Below, in pieces: positions 15,468-23,826 of a stretch of DNA of 64,000 nucleotides. The position numbers were made by a program, and so were the translations under genes. The DNA comes from Mesorhizobium sp. (lineage in GTDB: Bacteria > Pseudomonadota > Alphaproteobacteria > Rhizobiales > Rhizobiaceae): NCBI GenBank assembly GCA_004020875.1, contig SAPZ01000013.1, positions 1 through 64,000 on the forward strand, in the 5' to 3' direction. Numbering within the stretch: position 1 is the stretch's first letter; each line of letters starts with the position of its first letter. Under the pieces are notes generated by a model. That model saw nothing but the letters and a program-made list of their open reading frames with translations, made no database searches and was not told the DNA's origin.

Positions 15468-17338
15468 GACCTTCTTCCGTTTCGATCGTGTTCGAGACGC
15501 CCGTCGCCAAGGGCCCGCAGCGCATTGACGATGACGGCGACGTCTATGCCCTCTTGAAGCAGTGCTCCCGCCACCGGGGTTATATGCCCCATGGCGGCCG
15601 CGATCATCGCCGCGCCCGAGAGCCCCAGCCCAACGATGATGCTCTGCAGGGCGATTCCGCGCGTGCGCTTGGCGATACGCAATGCTTCCGCGACAGGTTC
15701 CAGCCTGTCGGTCAGCACGACCACGTCCGCCGCCTCGGACGAAGCGGTCCCGCCGCGGGCTCCCATGGCAATGCCTACGGTCGCCGCGGCAAGGGCAGGA
15801 GCATCGTTGATGCCGTCGCCAATCATCATCGACGGCGCCTTCGCCTTCTCGGCCTCCACTGTTCCAACCTTGTCGGCCGGCGTGGCGTCGGCAAATACGG
15901 CATCGAGATCGAGGGAAGCGGAGACCTTTTCGGCCGCCGCGCCGTCATCCCCGGTCAGCATGACTATCCGGGTGACGCCTGCCGAACGCAAAGCCTCGAC
16001 AGTGCCGGGAGCATCCTCGCGTATGGCGTCTCCGAATGTGAAAACAGCGGCAAGCCGGCCATCGATGGCCAGAAACACCCTAAGCACCTGCGTGTCGTGG
16101 TAACGGCTCTCTCCTCTCTCCGCCCAGTTGGGCAATGCCCCGTTTCCAAGAACAAGCGGCCTCGACCCGGCCACGACCGACATCCCATCCACCTGGCCCT
16201 CGAGGCCCTCTCCCTTATGCTCGCGGACCTCACGGGGTGGGGAAAGCAAAAGGCTGCCGTGACGGGCAATGCGGACAATCGAATCCGCAAGAACGTGATG
16301 CGAAGCCTGTTCAAGCGAGGCGAGCAGCCGCAGCGGTTCATCGGTTTCCTGCCGACCTGGAGCGACGTCGATCTCGATCAGCTCGGCCCCGCCGAGCGTC
16401 AGGGTCCCTGTCTTGTCGAAGATCGCGGTGCGTACCTGGGCGAGCGCCTCCAGCGCCGCGCTGCCCTTCATGAGGATGCCGGCGCGGGCGGCGCGCGACA
16501 CGCCGCCGATGAATGCAACGGGCGCCGCGAGGATCAGCGGGCAGGGCGTCGCGACCACCAGGACGGCAAGGGCGCGGATCGGATCATTGGAAAGATACCA
16601 GGCGATGCCGGCGATAAGCAGCGCGGCCGGAAGCAAGAGCAGGGCAAAGCGGTCGGCAATACGTATGAACGGCGCCTTGGCGGTTTGCGCGGCGGCGACC
16701 ATGCGCACGATCGCGGCGTAGGTGCTTTTGTCGGCGATAGCCGAGGCCCGCATGACAAAGGCCTCGCCGGCATTGACGGTGCCGCTGCGCAATGCGTCGC
16801 CGGCGCCGCGCCGCTCCGGCAGGGGCTCTCCGGTGACGGTCGACTCATCGAGTTGGGCCGAGGCGTCGATCAGGATGCCGTCCACGGGCAGCAATTCGCC
16901 GGCGCGCACCAGAAGCTCATCGCCGACCGCCACTTGGTCGATCGCGACGGTCTCGGTGCCATGTGCGGATTTCCGGTGCGCCACACGCGGCGCCCTGTCG
17001 GTCAGAGCCCTGAGATTCCGCTCTGCCCGGCCGCGCGCCAGATCTTCAAGCACTGTGCCGCCAGCATACATTATGGCCACGACCACCGCCGCCAAAGCCT
17101 GCCCCAGCAACAGCGCCGCCGACATCGAAACCAGTGCGATCGCGTCGACGCCGACCCGGCCGATCCAGAAATCCCGCAAGATCGAGATGCCAAGCGCTGC
17201 CACGACGGGCAGCGTTGCTGCTGTCCAGATCGTATCGGGCGAGGCGATGTCGATACCGTTTCGCCAGACGGCCAGTCCGAGCGCCAGACCGAGTACGGCT
17301 ATGATCAGCAGCGCACGCCGCAACACGGACTCGTTCAT
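15464..17338 (-). CDS. P1B-type transition-metal ATPase with TPC motif
   Basis: A 624-residue inner-membrane pump. The actuator TGEP is at 169-172, the phosphorylated aspartate in DKTGT at 308, and the ATP-binding MIGDGINDAPALA is near the C-terminus. The metal-binding helix reads VVATPCPLILAAPVAF, a TPC instead of the CPC of Cu/Zn pumps. No N-terminal heavy-metal domain or C-terminal haemerythrin domain is seen. TPC pumps of rhizobia (Nia type) carry Ni or Fe; the substrate here is not certain. A frame runs on upstream to 17908, but the protein clearly starts at MNESVLRRA, 8 bases after the DUF302 gene. Confidence 0.88.
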   Translation of the reverse strand: MNESVLRRALLIIAVLGLALGLAVWRNGIDIASPDTIWTAATLPVVAALGISILRDFWIGRVGVDAIALVSMSAALLLGQALAAVVVAIMYAGGTVLEDLARGRAERNLRALTDRAPRVAHRKSAHGTETVAIDQVAVGDELLVRAGELLPVDGILIDASAQLDESTVTGEPLPERRGAGDALRSGTVNAGEAFVMRASAIADKSTYAAIVRMVAAAQTAKAPFIRIADRFALLLLPAALLIAGIAWYLSNDPIRALAVLVVATPCPLILAAPVAFIGGVSRAARAGILMKGSAALEALAQVRTAIFDKTGTLTLGGAELIEIDVAPGRQETDEPLRLLASLEQASHHVLADSIVRIARHGSLLLSPPREVREHKGEGLEGQVDGMSVVAGSRPLVLGNGALPNWAERGESRYHDTQVLRVFLAIDGRLAAVFTFGDAIREDAPGTVEALRSAGVTRIVMLTGDDGAAAEKVSASLDLDAVFADATPADKVGTVEAEKAKAPSMMIGDGINDAPALAAATVGIAMGARGGTASSEAADVVVLTDRLEPVAEALRIAKRTRGIALQSIIVGLGLSGAAMIAAAMGHITPVAGALLQEGIDVAVIVNALRALGDGRLEHDRNGRRS

Positions 17339-17346
17339 GACGTCCG

Positions 17347-17733
17347 TCAGAGTTCGCCGATCATTTCCCGCAGTAGCAGCCGGACATCCTTTGCCGTCGC
17401 GGCAAGTTGCGGGTTGTCGATCGCTCCCATCGCGACCATCGGATCGACCGCCGCTACCTCGGTCTTGCCGGGGGCGGTCTCGGTCACGATCACGTTGCAG
17501 GGCAGCATTGCGCCGATCTTGTCCTCGGCCTGCAGCGCGCGCCATGCGAAATGCGGATTGCAGGCGCCGAGGATCATGTATGGCTTGAAGTCGACGCCCA
17601 GCTTGACCTTCATCGTGTGCTGGACATCGATCCTCGTCAGGATGCCGAAGCCCTTGCCGGCAAGCTTTTTGGTTACGTGTTCGATCGCCGCGGCGAACGG
17701 CATATCGAGCTTCTTGCTGAAATAGTAGCTCAT
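17347..17733 (-). CDS. DUF302 family protein
   Basis: A 128-residue cytoplasmic protein typical of DUF302: MPFAAAIEHVTKKLAGKGFG, then YMILGACNPHFAWRALQAE and GAMLPCNVIV. The family is common in stress and redox islands, and its function is unknown. It is the first gene of a three-gene unit with the P1B ATPase and thioredoxin. The FixK box at 17813 is about 86 bp upstream and may drive it as well as the divergent gene. Confidence 0.85.
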   Translation of the reverse strand: MSYYFSKKLDMPFAAAIEHVTKKLAGKGFGILTRIDVQHTMKVKLGVDFKPYMILGACNPHFAWRALQAEDKIGAMLPCNVIVTETAPGKTEVAAVDPMVAMGAIDNPQLAATAKDVRLLLREMIGEL

Positions 17734-17812
17734 CGGATTCTCCTTCCAGGGCGATCTTCGCCAGCATGGACAGCTTGAGGGCAGTAGCTAGCAGCGGGGG
17801 GCGGATAACGCT

Positions 17813-17826
17813 TTGATCCAGCGCAA
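17813..17826. promoter_or_regulatory. FixK/FNR box between DUF302 and the acyl-CoA synthetase gene
   Basis: TTGATCCAGCGCAA, centred about 55 bp before the plus-strand start at 17875 and 86 bp before the minus-strand start at 17733. The plus-strand spacing is the better one. Confidence 0.72.
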
Positions 17827-17874
17827 TGAACGTCAGCCGTCTTCGGTGAATGTGGCGGCAAGGAGTTCTCCAGG

Positions 17875-20556
17875 ATGACAATCCGAAATCTTGAATATGC
17901 GGTCTCACCGAAATCGGTCGTCGTCGTCGGCGCGACCGAGCGCGTTGGCTCAGTCGGCCGCGTTGTCTTCGACAACATTGTCGGCGGCGGCTTCGCGGGG
18001 GAGATCTGGCCGCTCAATCCCAAACGTTCGGAAGTGGCCGGCCACCGCTGCTACGGCAGGGTTGCCGATCTGCCTGGGGTTCCCGATCTGGCCGTGATCG
18101 TGACCCCTCCCGAGACTGTGCCCGACATCGTGGGGGAACTGGGCGAAAAGGGGACGCGAGCTGCCGTCGTCATCACCGCGGGGCTCAATCACGCCAATGG
18201 CCTGCGCCAGGCGATGCTCGATGCGGCCAAGCCCTCGCTCATGCGCATCATTGGCCCGAACACCGTCGGACTGATGATTCCTCCGGCGAAGCTCAACGCC
18301 AGTTTTGCCCATATGGCGGCGAGGCCCGGGAACATTGCGCTGATCTCGCAATCCGGGGCGATCGCCACGTCGCTGATCGACTGGGCGGCCGAGAACAATG
18401 TCGGCTTTTCACGGATCATTTCCCTCGGCGACATGGCGGACGTCGACGTCGGCGACTGTCTCGACATGCTAGCCGGCGATTTCCACACGCGCGCCATCGT
18501 GATGTATCTCGAAACCATACCCAATCCGCGCAAGTTCATGTCGGCCGCGCGGGCGGCGGCGCGCCTCAAGCCGGTTATCGCGATCAAACCCGGGCGGCAC
18601 GAGCAGGCGGCCAGGGCGGCCGCGACGCATACCGGCGCGCTTTCGGGCGCCGACAGGGTGGTTGACGCCGCCTTGCGCAGGGCAGGGGTGCTGCGTGTGG
18701 ATGATCTCGCCGAGCTGCTCGACGCCGCCGAGACGGTCGCCCGTCACGCTCCCCTCGAGCGGGCACGGATCGGCATCGTCACCAATGGCGGGGGGGCCGG
18801 GGTGCTTGCCGTCGACAAGCTCGTCGACCGTGGAGCCGAACTGGCCGAACTCGCGCCCTCGACGATCGAGCGGCTTGACCGTGCGCTGCCGCCGACCTGG
18901 TCGCATGCAAACCCGGTCGACATCGTCGGTGACGCCGCGCCGGAGCGCTACGGGGCGGCGCTCGAAGCCCTGGCGGCAGATCCGGGGACGGATGTTATCC
19001 TGGTCATGAATTGCCCCACCGGGCTCGGTTCTTCGCCTGACGCGGCCAGGAAGGTCGCCGAGCTCGGCGACGAGGGCGAGATCGGCGGAAAGCCGCTTCT
19101 CGCGTGCTGGCTCGGCGCGCATACCGCGCGCGAAGGCCGGCGCGTCCTGACGGAAGCGGGCATAGCGAGCTTCGAGACGCCGGAGGACGCGGCGATCGCT
19201 GCGTCCTATCTCGGCGAATGGTCGCGAGCTCAGCGAGCGCTCCTGCGGACTCCGTCGAGCCGGCGTGGCGACCAGGCTGATGGCAAGGCGTTGGCGCATG
19301 CCATCTTCCGACAGGTGGCCGCGGAAGGGCGGCGCATGCTGACGGAGCCGGAAGCAAAAGCGGCGATAGCCGCCTATGGAATCCCCGTGCCGCGAACCAT
19401 CGTCGCCGGATCCGTCGCGGAAGTGGCGCATGCGGCCGCCGAGGTTCTCCAAAGCTCGGAAGCAGTAGTGGTCAAATTGCTGTCGAAGGTGGTCTCGCAC
19501 AAGTCGGATGTCGGCGGCGTGATCCTCGACATCGCAACGGCGGACGAGGCCGCAGACGCCGCCCGGTCGATCGAGGCACGCCTGCGCGCGCGGTCGCCGC
19601 AGGTGAAGGCGGACGGCTACACGGTGCAAGCCATGATTGCGCGCAAGCACGCGCAGGAGCTCATCCTGGGCATGAACCTGGACCCGATGTTCGGCCCGGT
19701 CATTCTGTTCGGCGCCGGCGGCACGGCGGTCGAGGTCGTGAACGATACCGCGATCGCCCTGCCGCCGCTTGACGACGTGCTGGCCGGAGACGCGATCGAC
19801 GCGACCAGGATAGGCCGCCTGCTTGCCGGCTATCGCGATCGCAAGCCGGCCAACCGAGGCGCGATCATCGCCGCGCTGAACGGCCTGTCGCAAATGATCG
19901 TCGACTTCTCCTGCCTGGTCTCCCTCGACATCAACCCGCTGCTGGCCGATGCCGAAGGTGTGGTTGCGCTCGATGCGCGTATCGAGATCGATCCGCGACG
20001 GGTGGACGTGCCGGCGCCGAACCCGGCGCTTGCCATAAGGCCCTATCCGTCGGGATGGAGCCGCGATTTCCAGACGGACGGCATGACCTTTCACATCCGG
20101 CCAATAATGCCGGCGGACGTAGCGCTTTATCCCGCTTTCCTGGCGAAGGTTTCCCCCGACGACCTCAGACTGCGCTTCCTGTCGCTGCGGAAGAACTTCC
20201 CGGACCAGATGCTGAAGCGGCTCACACAGCTCGACTACGACCGCGATATTGCCTTCGTCGCGCTTGAGAAGGACACGGGCGCACTGGCAGGTATCGGTCG
20301 GCTTTCCTGCGATCCCGATCACAGGAGCGGTGAATATGCGCTTCTCGTGCGGTCGGACCTGCAGGGTCATGGGCTGGGATGGGATCTGCTGAAACAGGTC
20401 ATCGACTATGCGAAGGCCGAACGCATCGGCCGCATAGAAGGCACGATCCTCAACGAAAACCGCAAGATGCTCACAATGTGCCTGGAGTTCGGCTTCTCGG
20501 TTGCCCACCACCCGAGCGAGCCTGGCCTGTCCCTGGCAACGCTGGAAATCCGCTGA
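17875..20556 (+). CDS. Acetate-CoA ligase (ADP-forming) family protein fused to a GNAT protein acetyltransferase
   Basis: An 893-residue fusion. The N-terminal CoA-binding domain (VVVVGATERVGSVGR) and succinyl-CoA-ligase-like flavodoxin domains (LISQSGAIATSLIDWA, THTGALSGADRVV) are followed by an ATP-grasp domain (about 480-690, VVVKLLSKVVSHKSDVGGV, LFGAGGTAVEV) and a GNAT domain from about 730 (FHIRPIMPADVALY). This is the architecture of Pat/AcdA-GNAT proteins, which either form acyl-CoA or acetylate and silence acetyl-CoA synthetase. With phosphoketolase and acetate kinase nearby it points to control of the acetate/acetyl-CoA node. It is probably under the box at 17813. Confidence 0.88.
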   Translation: MTIRNLEYAVSPKSVVVVGATERVGSVGRVVFDNIVGGGFAGEIWPLNPKRSEVAGHRCYGRVADLPGVPDLAVIVTPPETVPDIVGELGEKGTRAAVVITAGLNHANGLRQAMLDAAKPSLMRIIGPNTVGLMIPPAKLNASFAHMAARPGNIALISQSGAIATSLIDWAAENNVGFSRIISLGDMADVDVGDCLDMLAGDFHTRAIVMYLETIPNPRKFMSAARAAARLKPVIAIKPGRHEQAARAAATHTGALSGADRVVDAALRRAGVLRVDDLAELLDAAETVARHAPLERARIGIVTNGGGAGVLAVDKLVDRGAELAELAPSTIERLDRALPPTWSHANPVDIVGDAAPERYGAALEALAADPGTDVILVMNCPTGLGSSPDAARKVAELGDEGEIGGKPLLACWLGAHTAREGRRVLTEAGIASFETPEDAAIAASYLGEWSRAQRALLRTPSSRRGDQADGKALAHAIFRQVAAEGRRMLTEPEAKAAIAAYGIPVPRTIVAGSVAEVAHAAAEVLQSSEAVVVKLLSKVVSHKSDVGGVILDIATADEAADAARSIEARLRARSPQVKADGYTVQAMIARKHAQELILGMNLDPMFGPVILFGAGGTAVEVVNDTAIALPPLDDVLAGDAIDATRIGRLLAGYRDRKPANRGAIIAALNGLSQMIVDFSCLVSLDINPLLADAEGVVALDARIEIDPRRVDVPAPNPALAIRPYPSGWSRDFQTDGMTFHIRPIMPADVALYPAFLAKVSPDDLRLRFLSLRKNFPDQMLKRLTQLDYDRDIAFVALEKDTGALAGIGRLSCDPDHRSGEYALLVRSDLQGHGLGWDLLKQVIDYAKAERIGRIEGTILNENRKMLTMCLEFGFSVAHHPSEPGLSLATLEIR

Positions 20557-20654
20557 GCGTTTCACCGTTTCACGGAAACGGCGAAACGCTCTATCTTCTT
20601 GTTTTGGCGCAATTCCTGACGGAAAACCGCACATACTTTTCCTGGAATTGCTCT
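20555..20654. repeat. Rhizobial intergenic palindromic repeat, also a terminator
   Basis: The first half is a hairpin (20555-20563 pairs with 20583-20591, extended past one mismatch) followed by a T-rich stretch. The second half has the inverted pair CAATTCC/GGAATTG. From memory this resembles a palindromic element scattered between genes in Mesorhizobium and relatives. It separates the convergent acyl-CoA synthetase and kinase genes. Confidence 0.6.
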
Positions 20655-20669
20655 AAGCGGGAGACAGCT

Positions 20670-22259
20670 TTATGATCCGGTCTTCCTGAAGCCGGCCGAG
20701 GATGAAACAGCGCCATCGATCGAGGCCACCATCTCGGCTGTGATTTCGGCCACCTTGCGGTTGGCCTCGATCTTCCGCCAGGTCATCGGACCGGCATCGC
20801 GCTGCAATTGCCGCGAAAGGATGTCGACCGTGGCATCGGAGGGGCTGCCCTTGCGCTCGCTGACCCGGCGCCAAAGCACCGACGGATCTGCCGCCAGCCA
20901 AAATCCCGCAAACGGGACGTTAGTCCCGCTCGCTGCGCGCTCGACCCTGTCGCGATCCTCCGGCCTGTCGAAGACCGCGTCGGCGATGACGCAGCCGCCT
21001 TCGGCAAGGACGAGCTCCGCGAGCCAGGCTATCTGGCGGTAGACGCGTTCCGATACGCCGGGCCGATAGGCCTTGTCCGGCAGCCTCGTTTCGGCCGCCA
21101 CGCCATGCATGGCCTTGCGGATGCGGTCGCTCTCGACGATCCGGGCGCCGGGCGGCGCGCCAATCTGAGGGGCGAGCGCCTCGGCGACCGTCGTCTTGCC
21201 CGAGCCGCTCAAGCCGCCGATTGCAACGAGCCGAGGCGGCGTTTCGGCCAGCAGGGCTTGCGCGAGTTGGAAATAGGATCGCGCTTCGGCAATCAGCCCT
21301 GCGGAGTCCCGGCTGCCTTCCTCGACCTGCGTCGCGGTCACGTGAGCGCGCACCGCCGCTCGCACCGCCATGAAGAAAGGCAGGAGCACGAAGCCGTCTT
21401 CGTCATCGGCGTCGTCGAGATAGCGATTCATCACCAGATTGGCGAATTGTGGAAACCCCCGATGCCACAGATCCATCAGCAGGAATGCGAGATCATAGAG
21501 GACATCCACGGTGGCGATCTGATCATTGAACTCGATGCAATCGAACAGACGAGGCTCCCCATCGAAGATGCAGATGTTGCGCAGATGCAGGTCGCCATGG
21601 CAGCGTCGGACCCGGCCGGCCGCCTCGCGCCGGTCGAGCAGGCCGGCATGGCGGGCGAGGGTGTCGCGAAACGCCCCGTTAAGCGTTTCGATCTCCCTTC
21701 CGTCGAACACATGACTTGTCGCAAATCCGGCCGCATTGATTTCGAGAACGCCGCCAATATTCGCCGACCCGCTGCCGGCATGGATCACTTCGGCGCCGCG
21801 GTGATAATGCGCGATCATGCGGGCCACGCCTGTCATCAGCGCGGGTGTCAGCTCCCCCGCTGCGGCCATGCGATCGAGGAGCTTGGACTGGTCGAAGCGT
21901 ACCATTTCAATGACGGCGTCGACCAGTTCTCCCGCCTCATCCAGGGCAAGCCGGGCTCCCACGCGTGCGATGCGGTGGACATCGAGGTAGAGGCCGGGCG
22001 CGGTTCTGGAGTTCAGCTCCACTTCCTTTTCACACGCGGCGAGCCGCAACGCCGGCGTCGAAAAATCGACATAGGGCAGCTTGACAGCCCGCTTCATCTT
22101 GAACGCGCGCCGCCCGACGAGGAAGATTCGGGAAATGTGCGTTTCGATCGTCTCGACCGGACCAACCTCGCCATAGCTGGCGGGGTTCTTCAGCATCTCG
22201 ACCACGACATCCTGGTTCTCGGTGATCATTCGGGTATGTCCTTGGCCCTGGTTGCACAT
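20670..22259 (-). CDS. Bifunctional APH-like kinase / P-loop ATPase protein
   Basis: A 529-residue cytoplasmic protein. The N-terminal half is aminoglycoside-phosphotransferase-like, with RRCHGDLHLRNICIFDG as the catalytic loop and a metal aspartate in LFDCIEFND. The C-terminal third is an AAA_33 kinase with the Walker A GGLSGSGKTTVAEAL. The substrate is unknown; the family often lies beside universal stress and cytochrome genes. GGAGGG stands before the ATG at 22259, while MITENQ at 22229 is a second possible start. The gene follows the cytochrome c gene with a 36-base gap, so both may be driven by the box at 22748. Confidence 0.85.
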   Translation of the reverse strand: MCNQGQGHTRMITENQDVVVEMLKNPASYGEVGPVETIETHISRIFLVGRRAFKMKRAVKLPYVDFSTPALRLAACEKEVELNSRTAPGLYLDVHRIARVGARLALDEAGELVDAVIEMVRFDQSKLLDRMAAAGELTPALMTGVARMIAHYHRGAEVIHAGSGSANIGGVLEINAAGFATSHVFDGREIETLNGAFRDTLARHAGLLDRREAAGRVRRCHGDLHLRNICIFDGEPRLFDCIEFNDQIATVDVLYDLAFLLMDLWHRGFPQFANLVMNRYLDDADDEDGFVLLPFFMAVRAAVRAHVTATQVEEGSRDSAGLIAEARSYFQLAQALLAETPPRLVAIGGLSGSGKTTVAEALAPQIGAPPGARIVESDRIRKAMHGVAAETRLPDKAYRPGVSERVYRQIAWLAELVLAEGGCVIADAVFDRPEDRDRVERAASGTNVPFAGFWLAADPSVLWRRVSERKGSPSDATVDILSRQLQRDAGPMTWRKIEANRKVAEITAEMVASIDGAVSSSAGFRKTGS

Positions 22260-22295
22260 CGTTCGGCCCTCCGGACCGAAGTCTTGCGGGATTCG

Positions 22296-22694
22296 CTAAC
22301 GCTGAAGCGTCTGGACGTAACCGGCGAGGTTATGGATGCGTTCCGTGGTCACGGCCTCTCCACCGTAGGGACCGTAACGCTTCACGTCGTCAGGCAGGAA
22401 CTGGTTGCCCCACACAGGCATGTCGCGCGCGCCATGCGCCGGGACGAGGCCGCGACCATCGATCGTGGCGTAGACCCGCCAGTAGGGAAATTCCCCGCCA
22501 TTGCGCTTCGTCAGCATCGTCAGATCGGCGGGGCGTTTGCGCAGTTCATCGGCCATGGGCCCGTCGCCCTTACCATCCACGCCGTGGCAGACCGCGCAGG
22601 AATTCAGGTATTCCTGCTGTCCATTGCTCATCTGCTGCGCCGCCGCGGCGCTCAGCGTCAGCGCCAAAAGACCAATCGTCGTCCGGAATCTCAT
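22296..22694 (-). CDS. Periplasmic c-type cytochrome, monohaem
   Basis: A 132-residue protein with a signal peptide (MRFRTTIGLLALTLSAAAAQ) and one haem attachment site in SCAVCHGVDGKGDG. A methionine in ARDMPVWGNQF is the likely sixth ligand. GGAGG is nine bases before the ATG at 22694, and the FixK box at 22748 is 60 bp away; the longer frame from 22742 would abut that box. It is a probable electron carrier for a low-oxygen respiratory or nitrogen-oxide pathway. Confidence 0.88.
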   Translation of the reverse strand: MRFRTTIGLLALTLSAAAAQQMSNGQQEYLNSCAVCHGVDGKGDGPMADELRKRPADLTMLTKRNGGEFPYWRVYATIDGRGLVPAHGARDMPVWGNQFLPDDVKRYGPYGGEAVTTERIHNLAGYVQTLQR

Positions 22695-22747
22695 TGATCT
22701 GCCTCCAGCCATCGATGTCAGGCTAAGGCATGCGACGCGCATGCACG

Positions 22748-22761
22748 TTGACCGGGATCAA
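22748..22761 (-). promoter_or_regulatory. FixK/FNR box upstream of cytochrome c
   Basis: TTGACCGGGATCAA, about 60 bp before the cytochrome c ATG on the minus strand. Confidence 0.8.
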
Positions 22762-22777
22762 TCTTGCGAGGGGCGAT

Positions 22778-22791
22778 TTGATTCAGCGCAA
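22778..22791 (+). promoter_or_regulatory. FixK/FNR box upstream of the universal stress gene
   Basis: TTGATTCAGCGCAA, about 69 bp before the ATG at 22854. It forms a pair with the site at 22748, so each divergent gene has its own box. Confidence 0.78.
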
Positions 22792-22853
22792 GGAAGAATC
22801 CCAACCGGCTCGCTACGGCTGCATTCCGTGTTCTCGAACAAGGAGCGGCCGCC

Positions 22854-23690
22854 ATGCCATTCAAGACATTGCTCACGATTACCGGACCCGATCACGGAGA
22901 TGGTGATCTGAGGCTCGCAGCCGGTCTGTGTGAGGAAATCGACGCGCATCTCTCCGTGCTTGTCGTGGTCATCGCGGCGCCTCCGTCAGGGGGAGAATAC
23001 GCAGCGGTGGTCTCGCCGGCTTGGCTCGCGGAGCGCGAGGCCGAAATTGAAACCCTGGAGAAGCGCAGCTCGGCGATATCCAAGATGCTGTCGGAAAGCC
23101 CCGTATCGGCCGACCTCAGCAGCGAATACCCGGAGCAGTCCTGGACGGATGAGATCATCGGTCGGCGGGCCCGCTATGCAGACCTGACCATCGTCGGACC
23201 GGAGTTGCTAGCAAGCGGCTTGCTCAAGGATAAGGTTCTTGCGGGCAGCCTGTTCTCGTCCGGGAAGCCTATCCTGCTGGTCCCTCAGGGAGCGCGCGCG
23301 ACATTGAAACCGAAACGCGTCCTTGTCGCCTGGGACGCCAGCCTGGAAGCCTCGCGCGCCGTGCGGGAGGCGCTCGACATCCTGTCATCCGCCGATGAGG
23401 TCCGCATCGCCATGATCGATCCGATCGAAGACGAACGGCATCATGGCGCGGAGCCGGGAGCGGATGTGGCGGCCTATCTCTCCCGGCATGGCGTGAAGGT
23501 CGCGGTCGATCGCCTGCCGAGCTCGGGCCATTCTGTCGCCGACATTCTTCGCCAGCATGCGACCGACACCGGCGCCGAACTCGTGGTCATGGGGGCTTAC
23601 GCTCATTCCCGGCTGCGCGAGCGGATTTTCGGCGGCGTCACCAAGTCCATGATCGAGAACCCGGGGTTGGCGGTTCTTATGGCGCGTTGA
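22854..23690 (+). CDS. Universal stress protein with two Usp domains
   Basis: A 278-residue cytoplasmic protein. The first Usp half (about 1-145) is diverged; the second (about 150-278) holds RVLVAWDASLEASRAVREA and the nucleotide loop VVMGAYAHSRLRERIFGGVT. AAGGAG is properly spaced before the ATG. The dedicated box at 22778 ties it to the low-oxygen set, as is common for Usp genes in denitrifying and nitrogen-fixing bacteria. Confidence 0.9.
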   Translation: MPFKTLLTITGPDHGDGDLRLAAGLCEEIDAHLSVLVVVIAAPPSGGEYAAVVSPAWLAEREAEIETLEKRSSAISKMLSESPVSADLSSEYPEQSWTDEIIGRRARYADLTIVGPELLASGLLKDKVLAGSLFSSGKPILLVPQGARATLKPKRVLVAWDASLEASRAVREALDILSSADEVRIAMIDPIEDERHHGAEPGADVAAYLSRHGVKVAVDRLPSSGHSVADILRQHATDTGAELVVMGAYAHSRLRERIFGGVTKSMIENPGLAVLMAR

Positions 23691-23826
23691 AAGGCGCATT
23701 CGCCGAAAGGTGCCGTCTTTCTCCGCCCAACCGCCAAGCGCCTCCAGCCACGCTAAGATCGCAAGCCATTGTCGAGGAACATTCTTCCCTCCGCGCTCTT
23801 CGGGAGACGTTTTCTCGGATCGCGCT

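Noticed and set aside
15464..17908. Extended 814-residue reading of the metal ATPase
   Set aside because: The extra N-terminal part runs through the DUF302 gene in another frame and is not protein-like; the pump starts at 17338.
18469..20634. Open frame of 721 codons on the minus strand
   Set aside because: Shadow of the acyl-CoA synthetase/GNAT gene, with no recognisable domain.
20670..22259. Antibiotic resistance by the APH-like gene
   Set aside because: The P-loop fusion is a housekeeping-type protein seen beside stress genes; no drug-specific motif is evident.
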